A stretch of DNA of 64,000 nucleotides from Quercus robur. Its lineage: Eukaryota > Streptophyta > Magnoliopsida > Fagales > Fagaceae. The position numbers were made by a program, and so were the translations under genes. The notes beneath the pieces are model-generated. The model had not been told where the DNA came from. It saw only the letters and a list, made by a program, of their open reading frames with translations, and did not search any database. Numbering within the stretch: position 1 is the stretch's first letter; every line of letters starts with the position of its first letter. Location of the stretch: assembly GCF_932294415.1 (NCBI RefSeq), contig NC_065541.1, forward strand, positions 67,114,695 to 67,178,694, in the 5' to 3' direction. Positions 49,747 through 62,363 of the stretch are shown here, piece after piece.

Positions 49747-49787
49747 GTATGATGCTATTTTTTTTTGAGAAACTAGTAAGATGCTAT
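49747..49787. repeat. TSD-flanked T-tract micro-insertion
   Basis: Repeats gtatgatgctat (49747-49758) and gtaagatgctat (49776-49787), matching at 11 of 12, flank 8 T plus GAGAAACTA. On the other strand this is TAGTTTCTC with A8. Confidence 0.72.
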
Positions 49788-51017
49788 ATGAAATAAAATA
49801 ATTAAGAATTTTTTTTGAGAATGCACTTATTAGGTGGACCATGTTTATAATGTCTATTTGAAATTATCCAATGCTCAATTAAATTCATTCATGTGATTCC
49901 ATTGATCGAATGAACCATATTGTCAAATTTAATTAGTTGTATTATTCAATACGAGCATGTGATTGAATCCAATTGAAGAACTTAAAAGTACAACACTCAA
50001 TGGATAGTATAAGTTTTGTTCTTATATATTTTGAAAATATATATTTTTATTTTTCTTTCATTAAAATATTTTTTATTTACATTCTTGAATGGTTAAATCC
50101 AATAATGGAGTCTGTGTTGTACGAAAATATTGTTGATGTAAATGGAATATAATTTCAAAGGTAAAATCAAAATTTTGAAATTTCAAAATATAAAATATAA
50201 ATATCTATAAACTTCATGAGTATGTTTTGCAATTTAACCTAATTATGTTTATGCTACTGGGGGCCTGCAGGCCGTGTTATAATCGTGCTTCGTGGGCTTC
50301 ACAGTTCTAAAACATGCTTGAACGGTTAAACCCAACAACAACGAGTGTGGTATTGATATATTTGATGCCCAACTACGCTGTACGCAATTACCTCTACCAT
50401 GTGGGCAGTGGCTGCACGCAACTCAGAACCATCTTTATTGAGTTGAGAGTCGGCTGTGTCTGTGTTTTGGGTGTGTTTTGTTTCTTGTATTTGTTTCTAA
50501 AGTGTTCCCCTCATATTAAGTTATATCCTTCACCTAACAAAGGTATTAGATTTATTGTGAAGGTAGCATAGTAGGTGAAAACATTAAACGTGGGTGATGG
50601 GTCTGATGGAACTGGTATGGAGATAGTCAATCTAGATGGACAGGGGGAAATTTCAGTGAATTTGAGGGGTCCATTGTTTTAGCAGAGTGAATTGGGACTA
50701 GACAAAATGTGGACCTATCAACACGCTCTTGGTTGGCCATGGAGGGAGTGTCTGCCTATGCCACATGATTGATTTCCATGTCCCAATCTTTTCTTCACAC
50801 GCCACACAGGGCTAAACTAAACCGACTCACACTCACAGACATATCTCAATAGGATACTGTCAATTCATTGACAGGAACTCCATAACCGCTGCCATAGATT
50901 TAGCTCTTTGTGTACCTAAATTGACAAGGCGGCCTAAGCTTACCTTCTTTCCTTTTCGTTGTCCTCATCGGATCATTAAGTCAATAAAGAGTAAGAGTGG
51001 TTGATCACTATTACTAT

Positions 51018-51061
51018 TACTTTTACTTTTTTTTTTTTTTTTTTTTGAGGAGTACTTTTAC
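51018..51061. repeat. TSD-flanked T-tract micro-insertion
   Basis: Repeat tacttttac at 51018-51026 and 51053-51061 flanks 20 T plus GAGGAG, which on the other strand is CTCCTC with A20. The duplication is shorter than in the other cases and lies in low-complexity sequence. Confidence 0.6.
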
Positions 51062-52381
51062 AGTTTTACTATTATTATTGCTACAGAAATAATGGAATGT
51101 GTCATGCAAAATTGTACAAACACATGGCGACATTCGCATTATCTCATATAGGGATCCAACGATGATCATTGGCCAAAAACCAACGAACATTTTACTTAAC
51201 CTTTAAATTAAAGGAAGAGTAGTAGAGTGGGTGAAGGATTTGGTGCCCAGAATAAGCATTTTTATTTAATAAGCTAATTGAGATTTGGTGGGATCAGGTA
51301 CCATAATCAAAATTCCAGTCCAGGTGACCTTTTTCTTCAACTTTATCAGTAAGAAAATAAAAATCTAACAATCCTTTTTATGCAACTTGTTTTGAAGCTC
51401 ACCCCTCTATGTGTCATTTCTCTCCACCATAAAAATGAAGTGAAAAGACAGCCGAAACCTTATCTTACATCCTATGACGACAAAGCACTTTAAAACACAG
51501 CCCCCTCATAGTCTACCAAAGAACCAACCAAACCATCCCTCTCTATCTCTCTCTTTCTCCATTTGCTTCACTGAAATTACTAGAAAATTTCCATCCCCCC
51601 GTGTGGGATAAGTTTAGGAACTTCAACGCCACGGTAAGGCTAAATAATTGTCTCTCTCTCTCTCTCATCTTCCTAGTGGTTATCATTTCTTCTTTAATGG
51701 GTTAGAGTTGGCCTGTTTGTGATTTAAGAAGCCATAACTTTTGCCATTCATGCTTGCCAATTAAGATTATTGATTCTTATCCTTTAAAGGTCTCAAAGAC
51801 TATTAGTATTTCACCCACCGTTTCCTTATCCCAGTGACCAACAAGATGCTTTTTGGAAAAGTCTTAATTTTTTTTTATCTAGTTGGAATCCTAACAGGCA
51901 GTGTTTTAACTCAAAAAGCCCATCTATCTCCCTTTAGTTGAAAGCAGATCAAAGGTTAGAGAAGAACCAAAGGAAATAAACCACATACCCCTACTCAAAT
52001 CTTTTCCTTTCCTGCTTTATATCTATTATTTATTATTCACAAGCTTCATCACACATCGAGTCCAGCTTCTAGAGTACTAGTCCTCCTGCATCTAAAGAAG
52101 CTGAAACTAATAAGGCAAGGCCTTGTTCTATACATGAGTGACATGAAATCCCTTCTTTCAGTCTCCTTTGTGGTTCGATTTGCCGCTAAAAAACCGTGGA
52201 GGAACGAGATGTCAAGCCTCTTTTCTTAAATAATTAGTTTCGTAGACTACCTACCAATTACCTTTCTCAAATCTTACAGAAGTGGGAAGTTTTGTATACT
52301 GCGTACGACCTTTTTTAAGCTAGAAGCCACAAGTTAAGAATTTTTTCTTTTCTTGAAATTCCATATTAGATCATTTGAAAA

Positions 52382-52996
52382 ATGGTGATAAATCATCTTC
52401 CACATGGTCCACACCGTTTACTCCTCGATGCAGAAACAAGTATTGCGCCACCAGCAAATGAAGGTAATAAGGCGAGTAGAGGGTATGGTAGCGAGGCAAA
52501 CTTTGACACCAACATGGTGATTATCCTAGCAGCCTTGCTTTGTGCGTTAATATGTGCACTTGGACTAAATTCAATTGTGCGTTGTGCTCTAAGGTGTAGC
52601 CGTAGATTTGCTTTCGAAACCCCAGATGAGACTGCTGCGCGTTTAGCTGGCACAGGGCTTAAAAAGAGTGCATTGCGGCAAATCCCAGTTGCTGTATATG
52701 GATCTTCAGTGCTTAATATTCCAGCTACAGAATGTCCAATTTGCCTTGGGGAATTTGCGGATGGTGAGAAAGTGAGAGTGTTACCAAGATGTAATCATGG
52801 GTTCCATGTAAAGTGCATAGACACATGGTTGGGGTCACACTCATCATGTCCAACTTGTCGCCAGTCTTTGCTAGAACAACCAACCAGTTCTCATGATGCT
52901 GGGGATGAAGATGCTGCTGATGTTGAAATTAGACATCCTTCGATTGCATCAGAAGGACAAGGGGATGTGGCAATAGCTGTGGATGAGGTAGGCTAG
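52382..52996 (+). CDS. ATL73: RING-H2 E3 ubiquitin ligase, ATL72/73 type
   Basis: Intronless, 204 aa, as usual for the ATL family. Residues 42-63 ([20 protein letters not shown]) form one transmembrane segment. [15 protein letters not shown] (about 93-107) matches the GLD motif. C118 to C159 form the RING-H2: CPIC, then CNHGFHVKC, then CPTC, with Pro before the first Cys of the third pair and the conserved W in DTWL. It acts as a membrane-anchored E3 that passes ubiquitin from an E2 to unknown substrates. The [21 protein letters not shown] start is characteristic of the ATL72/ATL73 (DAF/ODAF) subgroup, linked in Arabidopsis to anther dehiscence. Linkage to the CHIL-type gene 9 kb downstream favours ATL73, since At5g05280 and At5g05270 are neighbours. 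No break is seen. Confidence 0.9.
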   Translation: MVINHLPHGPHRLLLDAETSIAPPANEGNKASRGYGSEANFDTNMVIILAALLCALICALGLNSIVRCALRCSRRFAFETPDETAARLAGTGLKKSALRQIPVAVYGSSVLNIPATECPICLGEFADGEKVRVLPRCNHGFHVKCIDTWLGSHSSCPTCRQSLLEQPTSSHDAGDEDAADVEIRHPSIASEGQGDVAIAVDEVG

Positions 52997-53572
52997 CTAG
53001 CTAAATCTTGAATTCCAAAGATTTCTCATTTTCACAACTCCTAAGTAAACTGTAAAACTGTAAAATTAAAGAAATAGTGGGGAGTACTTTTTCTTCCTTT
53101 TTTTTTTTTGGTTGCTTTATTTATTTATTTTGAAATAGTATAATAGGGTATTTTCTTTTCATACTGTTAGCTTAGTTTTAGTCATGTAATTATGCATAGA
53201 GATATGTGTTGTTACGATTTGAATACCTATATATATGAAGGTTTATGAGGCAATACTGTCTGTGTGTGTGTTGATGTTCATGCTAAGTGGGATGAAGAAA
53301 TTAATTACTATTGTGTTCTCTCAGCGTTTGCGTGTGTGAGAAATATCAGCATAATGATTTTTTTATACAATTTAATCATAAGAGAGATTCAAAACCCGAG
53401 TGTTTCTGTTGAAATACTATTTGACCTAAAAGTCATGGGCCATTTCTATATTTGTTAGGCAGTCAAAATGTTAATCATTTGATGAATGATATTTTCCCAA
53501 AAAAAAAAAATCCATTTTAAGAATGTATGTCCACTACAAAAATGTGTTCAGAAGTAACGTATGTAAGTTAAT
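52997..53572. other. 3' region of the RING gene
   Basis: AT-rich 3' untranslated and flanking DNA. No further gene is seen. It ends at the target duplication of a transposon at 53573. Confidence 0.5.
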
Positions 53573-54577
53573 GCTTTGTTTGTTTTGGCATTAACGTTTT
53601 CTGAAAAATGATTTATTTTTCAGAGAATATTTTCCTGAAAAACTATCTCATTTTCTGGTGTTTGGTAATAACCTTCAAAATGGACTTGAGAATGTTTTCT
53701 GGTGTTTGGTATCCACAATTTTTATAACATTTCTTATATAATTTAAAACATGTATAATATGTGTATTTTGTAAACTCACCTAATGTAATCAATTTAAATA
53801 AATAAATAAATAAATAACCAAGAATGAATTTGGTTTTCAAACTAAAATTTTGACAACGAATACAATCAAAATTAGCTATCCAATTTTCATGATCTCAAAT
53901 ACTCATCTTGCTCATGTATATAAACAGTAACGTACATAATATATATATATATATATATATTGATTATGCAAAGAAAATCAGTAAGCTAAATGCTCTGGGC
54001 TTCAATGAACTAGTAATTGCTTGGAAGGCCTGAAAAGAAAAACACATGATCAAAGGTGATAGGGGTGGACCGGCCAAGGACTCTCTGATACTTAAAATTA
54101 GTTTCTTTCTTAAATTCTAGAATTTCAACTTTTTTTGGAGTCGTGAAAAACCTACCTCCATTTGATGTGGATGTGTGCTTATATAGTGTGCTTTTGAAGC
54201 AGTTACTTGTCTCGTAACTTCTCCAATATTTGAGGAAGTCAGAAGGTTCAGGGCTAACTTCCACAACCGCTATAGGAGTTAGAATGTTCAATCTTATCTT
54301 CTACAACTGTCGTTGGAAATTAAGTACTTAGTAGAAAGTTATAGCGATGAACTAAGATCTTGCTCATGTTTCAAAATAGTAACATGTGGTTCGATTCACT
54401 AGATTTTGTAGATAAATCTTTCTAGAACTTCCCCAAGTGCCGAAGGTCGTCCAGGCGCTTTCCTGATGGACGACCCTCATGCCTATGGACGACTGTCCTA
54501 CTAGGGATGACCATCCTTGTCTTCTTGACTTGGACAACTCTCATGGACGAATTGGAGTTGGTTCCATTTTCAGTTCA

Positions 54578-54609
<32 letters not shown>

Positions 54610-55973
54610 AGCCATACTTATTGTGGGGCCAGAGAATTTGTGACCCCGACCCACTTTACATTAGGGCCCAAGGCCCGAGTCGAGGAAAGACATTGTCGAG
54701 GACCTGCAATGAAAGTCCAAATGGCCTAGAGATAAAGCCAAGGTTGATGCTGTCCTCAGCATCCCAAGGCGCTCCTAGAAAAAAGGGCGAGTATGGTATA
54801 GGAGCGGTGCATGGAAAAGCCAAACACCTCCGCATTAATGTGGAAAGGACCCTTGAATAGTGTGGCGACGAAGGATAAGGGAAAGGTTATCATTACTGCA
54901 ATTAAGTACTCTGCGCCTGACAGAGCAATGTTTTTCAGCTTTTGCAACCACTCCCAACCACTTTGGGTATGGGCTGATAGGACAAGTATCAACCTTAGAA
55001 AGTTGAACCTACACGAGGATGTAGGAGGAAAGGTAAAGGTTAGTATAAAAAGGAAAGAGAAGCAATTAAGGAAGAGGGGGGGACATATCGTCTCCCAGGC
55101 CATTGAATCCTAAAAAAGGGAGAATAATAAGAACATGAAACTCCTCGGACGAGGTCTAAGGACCAGAGCCGCTCAGGTCGTGCCGGGGGAAAAGTCTTAT
55201 AAGATACGCTAAGTTCACCCTCGTGCGACTACCATGAGCACCATGACCAACCACTGTCCGGTGACCAAGACCTAGCCTTTTAACCCACGCTTTACAAATT
55301 TTATTGTTTGGGCCTTTAACGTGCGAACCCAATATCAGTTTGGGGTCGTTACAAATTGAGTCCTTACATTTATCATAATTCAAAATAACCATTATAACTT
55401 TAAGTTCCATTTTAAATAGTTTAAAATGCCACATAGGCAAACTAATCTAGTACAAATAGTTTGATAAATATGTCAAAAATTGTTATAGAACCGTTGACCA
55501 ATCTGCGAGAAAAAAAAAAAAAAACTTATTAAAGAATGGTGTTATAGAGGGGAGAAGAAATAGGGAGAAAAAAAGAGAAGAGAGGCAGATAGAGAGAGAA
55601 ATCTGTGGGAAGAGAAGAGGCTAAAGGAGATGATAGTGAGGGTGTGAGAAGAGAGAAAAAACAAAAAAAAAAAAACAAAGGGAGGAGAAAAAGTGAGAGA
55701 GACTATTGTAAGAAATGCTGAATGAGCGAAAGAAAATATTTTTTCCTAGGAGAAGAAGATAGTATTTATAGAAGTTATGCACTGCGTGAGAGAGAGATTG
55801 TTTTCCAAAAAAAATTTTAGAAAATAGCTTACAGAAAATAAGCCTTATTTTTATAAGAGTTTTCCGTTGACTAAAAATAGTTTTCCGTTAACCAATTTTT
55901 TTTTATGCTACTAAACACTGGAAAATGTGAAAAACTATTTTTATAGAAGGTTTTCCAACTAAACAAACAGAAC
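53573..55973. mobile_element. Long-TIR MULE-like element with nested LTR
   Basis: The left end gctttgtttgttttgg and inverted right end gttctgtttgtttagt begin terminal regions that stay similar for about 100 bases (for example cattttctggtgtttggtaa against cattttccagtgtttagtag). The flanks are gtaagttaat (53563-53572) and gtaagttgat (55974-55983), 9 of 10 identical, a length typical of Mutator-like elements. An LTR (54622-55368) has inserted inside, so the original element was about 1.65 kb. No transposase frame is seen. Confidence 0.68.
54622..55368. mobile_element. Solo LTR (LTR retrotransposon fossil), nested
   Basis: It starts TGTGGGGCCAGAG and ends GAGTCCTTACA, with a TATA-like motif (gtataaaaagg) near 55042. 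It is the same family as the LTR at 12042-12728. Flanks read ttat on both sides if the end is taken one base past CA. No internal coding region accompanies it. It is younger than the MULE-like element that contains it. Confidence 0.65.
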
Positions 55974-56235
55974 GTAAGTTGATATCTAACGCCGAGCAAA
56001 ATAAAAAATGGTTTCTCATAGTAATTCTTTGTAAACGAGTGGTTTATTTATTATAATTTTTTTTGGTTAAGACATATTGATATTGCCATGTCAGAGTAGT
56101 ATAGGTGCTACATCAAGCAATATATTTAAGACCTTTCAAACTTGAGCTTTCATCTTTAGTTTGAGGGTAGATATTAGCAATATTATTGTTCAAGTAACTC
56201 AAATTAATTGTAGGTTCATATACTTGTAAAACAAG

Positions 56236-58368
56236 TGTTGAGGGTCATTTGTGAGAATCCAAGTAGAAAGAAGAAAAACCCAACAACAAGGGCAGCAAAG
56301 AATTGGCAAGAAGATGGCAAAACCATTAAGGCCCAAGTGGTAGGAATAATGGATCGCAGGCCCATGAAATAAACAAATAGGTCTTGAAGAGGCAAGTGGG
56401 TTTAAAGAAGCCCAGAAAGAGAGAAATAGCATACCCATGGGCAATATATGATGTAGAAAAGTGAGAAAGTGTCGCCGCAAATCCAAAGTAATGCAAACAA
56501 AGAAAGTAAGGGGTTTATAACAGGCCCATGAACCCCAAGGATGAGAATAAGATAATTGGACCAGGAAAGCCCAATGAAGTTAGTAAAAACCTATGGGAAT
56601 GCAAAGTTAGTAAAAGGGTCAAAGAAGCCCAAAGAAAGCAGGTGGGCCAAGGATGCCCAAGAAAAAGACAAAAGGGACACAGGAGCCCATAAGTAGGAAA
56701 ACCAATGGTCATACCAAGCCACTAGGGGAAAAAGTAAACGGCTGGCCTAAAGAGGCCCAGTAGGATTGAGTCATTACAGTAGGAATAACAGAATAATATG
56801 GTAGGAAATTAGAGAAATCAAGAAGTAGGCCAAAGAAATATAAGGTCCATCATCAAATAAGGCCCAGCTCCTAAGAGGAGCGGGAAATCGAAAAGTAACC
56901 CACATAAAAGGTCAAAGAAAACGGACGGCAGGCTACGTAGGCAAGCTTCCAGACCATGGCAGACAAATGGGTAGTAGACAAATTTTGGACACATATGAAA
57001 GGAAGGCACGAGCAAGGCCCAGGCACTACCAGCCTGTACCCAGCCAATACAGAGCATGGAAAGGTCGGGGGTCAAAAATTCAGAGGGCGTGGTTTGGTGG
57101 TGGGGAGAGGGGAAAAATCTATTTTTGAGGTTCTGGCTCAGGCTTTTTCGGGGAAGTGTCCTGCTTGGATGACTTACTACCCAAAAGAAGTAAACTGAAT
57201 TGGAACCACTAGGTGCATGCCATGAGGGATAGGGAGAAAGAAAGAACTCAGACCGTAGCAGGAAAGGGTGTCACAGCAGACAAGCAAACAAAATACCTTT
57301 TTTTGTCTGGTGATGGGGAGGTGGCACACAAACGGAACAGTGATGGTCGGCCAGTACATCTAGACCAGACAAATGAGGTTAAGGGCTAAAACAGTAAAAT
57401 CCGGTCATGGCAAGCACTATAAAAAGAGGATCTTGCAGTGAACAGAAAAACAGAGCAACAACGGGAACCTTAACTAAAAAATAGAAATTTGAAAAGAGAA
57501 ACCCAGTAATAGAAAAGAAACAAGTGGGAGGGAAAGAAAGAAAACAACCCGAAAGAAAATAAAGTGAGAATTAGAACGGCAAGCATGCACCGGTAGATTG
57601 ATTTCCTCTCTCCCTCACGAAATCCTGCTCTCTGTGAAAACCACAAGGAGCCTCTGTGCATAAACCATTCAGGTCTGTTTCTCTTAGGGCAGTTAATCTC
57701 CACGGCAGGACTTTTCCTGAGAGATTAATTGCGTTGAGAAGGAACGTTCTTTCCTCTCCGGTTTTGCTCTTACGGACCAGATTTTAGTTGATTTCTTCAT
57801 CTTCTGATTAACCCATACATATTAATATTTGTTCACTTTTGTTTTGTTCTTTTCCTTCTATAGAAGTGATTATTATTGCTATAATTATGTTTGAGGGTTG
57901 TTTGGTTATTTCCCACTGAGTGGCTAGATATTTTATTTATTTTATTATTATTATGTCTGTCTGTTACAACTTGTCTGAAACAGCTCTGCCTGCCACAAGC
58001 ACGTTCCTGGCAAACCTAGCTTAGTTTGCGCACAAGCCGGACCAACTTGAGTTGTAGCTAGACCGATCCCAACTCCCTTATCCAAAAAACTTGAGCCTAG
58101 TGCCGTAGGAAGCAGCCCAACACCACTAGCACAGCCTACCACTTCACAACAAGTAACTTAATATTGGATTAGTCTAGGGTTAGTCAATTATTATCTAATA
58201 TATAAACTCTACATTGGGTTCATTGTAAACAATTGCTTAATATCCATATGTAGTCATTCAAGGGCGTTCATACCGTGAACATAAGCCGTTAGGCCAAATT
58301 GCGTAAACTTTCATTTGTTCTCTTTTTTGTCTTCCACACATCATTTAATCATTACACACAACCACACA
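56236..58368. mobile_element. Possible long solo LTR
   Basis: A purine-rich, GC-richer block begins TGTTGAGGGTC and ends near CCACACA. It has a TATA motif (ctataaaaagagg) at about 57418, followed by a pyrimidine-rich, transcript-like segment. Flanks acaag and acaat agree at 4 of 5. No protein domain, primer-binding site or second LTR is evident. Boundaries are tentative. Confidence 0.35.
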
Positions 58369-58839
58369 ACAATTTTAACTTTTATATATATATATATATA
58401 TATATATAGGAAATGAGAAAATTGTTAAATAGATAAAATTTGGTTTTCTAGTACAAAAGAATCAGCTTTTGGACTCCACAAAGATATGAAATCATGTCAA
58501 GTTTCTACTTTCTATCACAAATTGGAAGTGTTGCATCTTTTAAACTGAAAATATTAAGAAGACCATTGACCCTTGAGCAAAATTGGATATCTTGACAATA
58601 CAAATCAAAGCAGCTGTAGACTTCATTTCAATTGGGCAGGTAGTAATTGTTGCCCTAAAAGCAAATTATAGTTTTAAACACACTTCTCCATGTGCCAACC
58701 CTCTGGTCAATTATTATTCAAAGTGGTTTGCATTGCCAAGTGCCAACTGAGGAGTGAGAACGGTTCAAAGGTTTCGATTCCCCTTTTGTTGTAAGTTAAA
58801 AGGTAAAGTAGAGTTATTGGGAATAAAGAAAAGCATATA

Positions 58840-59030
58840 GGGTCTGTTTGGATACCGCTTATTTGACTGAAATTGAATACTTATAGCTAAAAGTACTGTA
58901 GATAAAGGTAAAAGTTAGTTAAAATAGTACCTATGAATAATATCAAAAAGTACAATGAAGCCATAAATAATAACAAAAATAAGCTGAATAGTAAAATAAT
59001 TTATAATTTTAATTGGTTCCAAACGAACAC
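58840..59030. mobile_element. Tourist-like MITE
   Basis: The left end ggtctgtttggatacc and right end ggttccaaacgaacac are inverted relatives. The interior matches the MITE at 9755-9956 (tgtagataaaggtaaaagtt, then ccataaataataacaaaa, then aatagtaaaataa). Confidence 0.7.
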
Positions 59031-61714
59031 ATAATCTCTCTTTTTGCTTTTCAAAACTTTGAACTTCTATTTCTATATTCTCTTGTATAGAATCCGTGGG
59101 CATCTTAGCCACCTTGTGCATGACAATTGATAGTTGTCACGCTGACACCATTCTGAAGTGAACTATTTTTCATTCTCCATCATCACACATGGCAAATGTT
59201 ACAAAATTTCTCCAGTGAGAGTTTCAGTTCTGTTAATGTTGATGCAGAAAGAGTCGAGCACTTAAAACTGGATTTTGTCTAATGTTGCATGCCTAAATCT
59301 TGGAGAGAGCAAGTTCGAGGTGGGATTTGGATCAGTTAATTAAGGAAGTCAGAAAGAGAAATTATTCTAATTTCCACTTAGAAGTCCCAAGGATATCTTG
59401 CTTTATCCTTTGTGTCAATATAGCATACAAACTTTGTTAATTATAGAAGAAATTAAAGAAAGGAAAAGCTGATGGAAAAGGAAGCACTTCTCAATTAGCC
59501 CAGGAAGGAGTTAAACTTATTCTTCCTAACTTTCCTTTTAAACCCTGTTTGATTTGATAGCCATTTGAGTAGAAGCGTAAAGACACACACAGAAGAATCA
59601 TCATTTTTGTGCTTGAGGAATGGAATCCTAAACTCTTGTTTTTTTCAAAATTACTTTGTGGGACTACTATCGTGCTAGGCCCACATCACAATCAAAGAAA
59701 TTTAATTTATTCATGCACTACCTCTAGACGATGTCTCGAGCAATGAGGATTCCTGTAGTGCATTGAGGATATTTTTATTAAAAGCATCATTCATCATTGG
59801 ACCCCTCTCCCCCACTTCTCCTTTTGTACCCTGATCGACTAATATCAGATTTTTTCTTGATTCGTAAGATTGCGGCTAAGAATTTTATCTTGGGGTTTCC
59901 TATGGAACAACCTGACGATGATGACTAACATCAATATGTTTCAAATCCCTTTTAACCTTTACATGTATTGTCCACTATATCTATACATTTTTGTGCCACT
60001 AGGTACTGTTATCTTATGAGACTCATAGCAACTACATCGTACAAGGACACACACATACCACTTTGGTACAAAGTTTGTCAAGGATTTGCGCCCAATTGAC
60101 ATTGGACAGCTACAGACTAAGTACTCTAATTGTAGGTTGTAACAGTTACATCAGATGGGAGCTAAGCTTTAATCGAATATTTCCAGTGGCCATAGCCAGT
60201 GGAACATATTTCCTTGTTTAAATTTCAATGGGTAAAGAATAGGACATGACACTCGCCTATGGTTATCATTAGATCGGTGGTCTAAATCATATGATTGGAA
60301 TTCTTTCTTTGTATAATTCGATTTCCGCTGAAAATATTTCTTGATTTTTTTTTTTTAAATTTCTGTTTTGATTTGGTCATGGATTTTGGTGGGCTAATGT
60401 GTTATTAGAGGTAGCAAAGATATGCGAAGTGGGGCTACGCTGGGTTGGGCCACCATAATTAAACATATATGACATGCCTTGTCAAGCAGCCTATAACCTC
60501 CAACGTTTTTTTTTTTTTGAGAAATATAACCTCCAACGTGGTTGAGCTTGGACCATATACCAATTATAGTTTTAATGGGCTATGTTTCCAGTCTAACAAC
60601 TTTCTTTATGGCTGGGCCAATACAATTTTATTTTTGAGTCTCTGAGAGAAGCAAATGGCCCCACCACAGACCACAAAAAACTTTTTTTCCCTCTAAATAA
60701 TTAAGAATAAGGAAAGCAGTAGATGAAGGATTTACTATTTTAAGTAATGGGTCCACCCCAAATGAGAGGGGTGTATGCTTTATGCAACCATTACCTATGA
60801 GGATTTGGCTTGGGTCCAATGCCTTGGAGCAATTGGACCTTAGTAATGATCACATAACAGACTTACTTAACAAAAAATTTGTAAGATGAAATAAGGTTCT
60901 ACTTTTAGCCTAGTCTAGTGCAAGACCTAATTGAAAAAGATAAATTGCTTATTTTTCTCTCTTTTTTAGCAAAAAAAACTTAAATATTACATAATTCCCC
61001 TATAATTTGAGAAGACCTCCAAATTAACTTGGACTTTACTAGTTTTTAATCAAAATTCTAAATTGCTTCAATCAGTGAGCCATATGAACCCAAAATAAAT
61101 AAATAAATAAATAAATAAATAAACCTTACATAAATGGTATTATATTTTATGCTTGTGCCAAGTGACTCAACATAAGTGCTACATATCATACAATGTATTT
61201 TTGCACATAAGATTCTTAATTTGATACTTAATGCTAAACTTAGAACATTTCTAGATATTTAAAGAACTATCATATGAACGTCAACTCATTAAGGGGTATT
61301 TTAGTTGGGGGGGAATCATACAGTGATGGCAACTTCACTAAACTGTGCTTGTTTATTAGGGGTTTTGTAAGCCATTTCATAAGGTTTTTTAATGTCAAAA
61401 AACCATCTGTGATTCACATGAAGTTTTAAATCCGAATATGCCCTAAGAGAAAAACACATCTGTCATGTGCCTCATCTTAAGCTAGCTTCGAGGGACACCA
61501 AGCTCACAAGTGCTACTATAGAGGCATTAGCTGCAGAAAGTGCAGAGGCAGTAATGAGTCATTGGTCAGTTAGAAATAGCTGTTAGAAATTAGTTACTGG
61601 TAAATGTTCATTTAGCCATTCCAAGTTACCAATCCTAGTGCAGGCAATGCAACAGCCTCTCAATAAAGGCTGAGATTCATACCAGTGAAATTTTGGGATT
61701 TGTTTTGAAACTAA
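59031..61714. other. Gene-free interval
   Basis: No protein recognised on either strand. It includes a TSD-flanked T-tract insertion at 60492-60538, an AAAT microsatellite near 61096-61122 and AT-rich unique-looking DNA. Confidence 0.5.
60492..60538. repeat. TSD-flanked T-tract micro-insertion
   Basis: A perfect 14-base repeat, tataacctccaacg, at 60492-60505 and 60525-60538 flanks 13 T plus GAGAAA, which on the other strand is TTTCTC with A13. Confidence 0.85.
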
Positions 61715-61757
61715 GGTTATGTTTGGATTGGGCTGAAAACCCACGTTTGCGTCTACG

Positions 61758-61815
<58 letters not shown>

Positions 61816-62054
61816 CACGCGTTTGTGAGACTTGCGGCTACTGTTCATGCACGGTTTAATGAACAGTAGCCGCAAAGTTTGACTTTTCTCACTTTTTTTA
61901 GCCAATCAGTGCACATCGTGTACTGTTTACGAACCCACAAATTTCACTTTTCAGTAACTTTTTCATTAAAAATGGGTCCCACGGTACTATTCACACATTT
62001 AAAAATTATTTTGCTACAATGTTTTTCAGTTTTCAGCTGTATCCAAACGGACCC
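61715..62054. mobile_element. MITE with 52-T tract and internal palindrome
   Basis: The left end ggttatgtttggattggg and the right end (inverse gggtccgtttggatacag) are inverted relatives continuing through gctgaaaac on both sides. Ends abut TAA and TTA. Inside are a run of 52 T (61764-61815) and a perfect 17-bp palindrome, ttgcggctactgttcat (61832-61848) against 61859-61875, with a 10-base loop. Confidence 0.68.
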
Positions 62055-62363
62055 TTAGGTCAAATTTCAGGGTTTTTTTTTTTTTTAATGTAATTATCCC
62101 AAATATCGATAGATGTAAGCATCAAAGAAGCATAGAAATTCATTCGCTATGATGTTTATAAATTGTTGCAAGAGGAGAACAGATCGAGAACAAAAAGTAA
62201 GCAACTTTTAAGTTCATAATATTCTTAAAAACTTAAAAAGGAGACTCATATTATATGCAATATTATTGGTAGAGAAACATAGCAAGCACGATTTTTCCAT
62301 TGACAAAGCTCAAATTAGACTAGCAAACAAGCACCACAAAGTTCATATTTAGACAACAGATGT

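Larger units (their letters stand above)
48334..52381. other. Gene-free interval between bZIP and RING genes
   Basis: The first few hundred bases form the bZIP promoter side. The rest holds a MITE (about 48920-49098), repetitive-looking DNA at 49130-49740 without a recognisable frame, and TSD-flanked T-tract insertions at 49747 and 51018. A pyrimidine-rich stretch near 51540-51665 probably belongs to the RING gene's leader or promoter. Confidence 0.5.

Noticed and set aside
54010-54291. 93-codon minus-strand frame inside the MULE-like element
   Set aside because: Might be a captured fragment, but I see no domain or splice structure, and the element is non-autonomous.
56199-57075. Several hydrophobic minus-strand frames
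   Set aside because: Shadows of a purine-rich repeat block; products are dominated by Leu, Phe and Pro without any motif.
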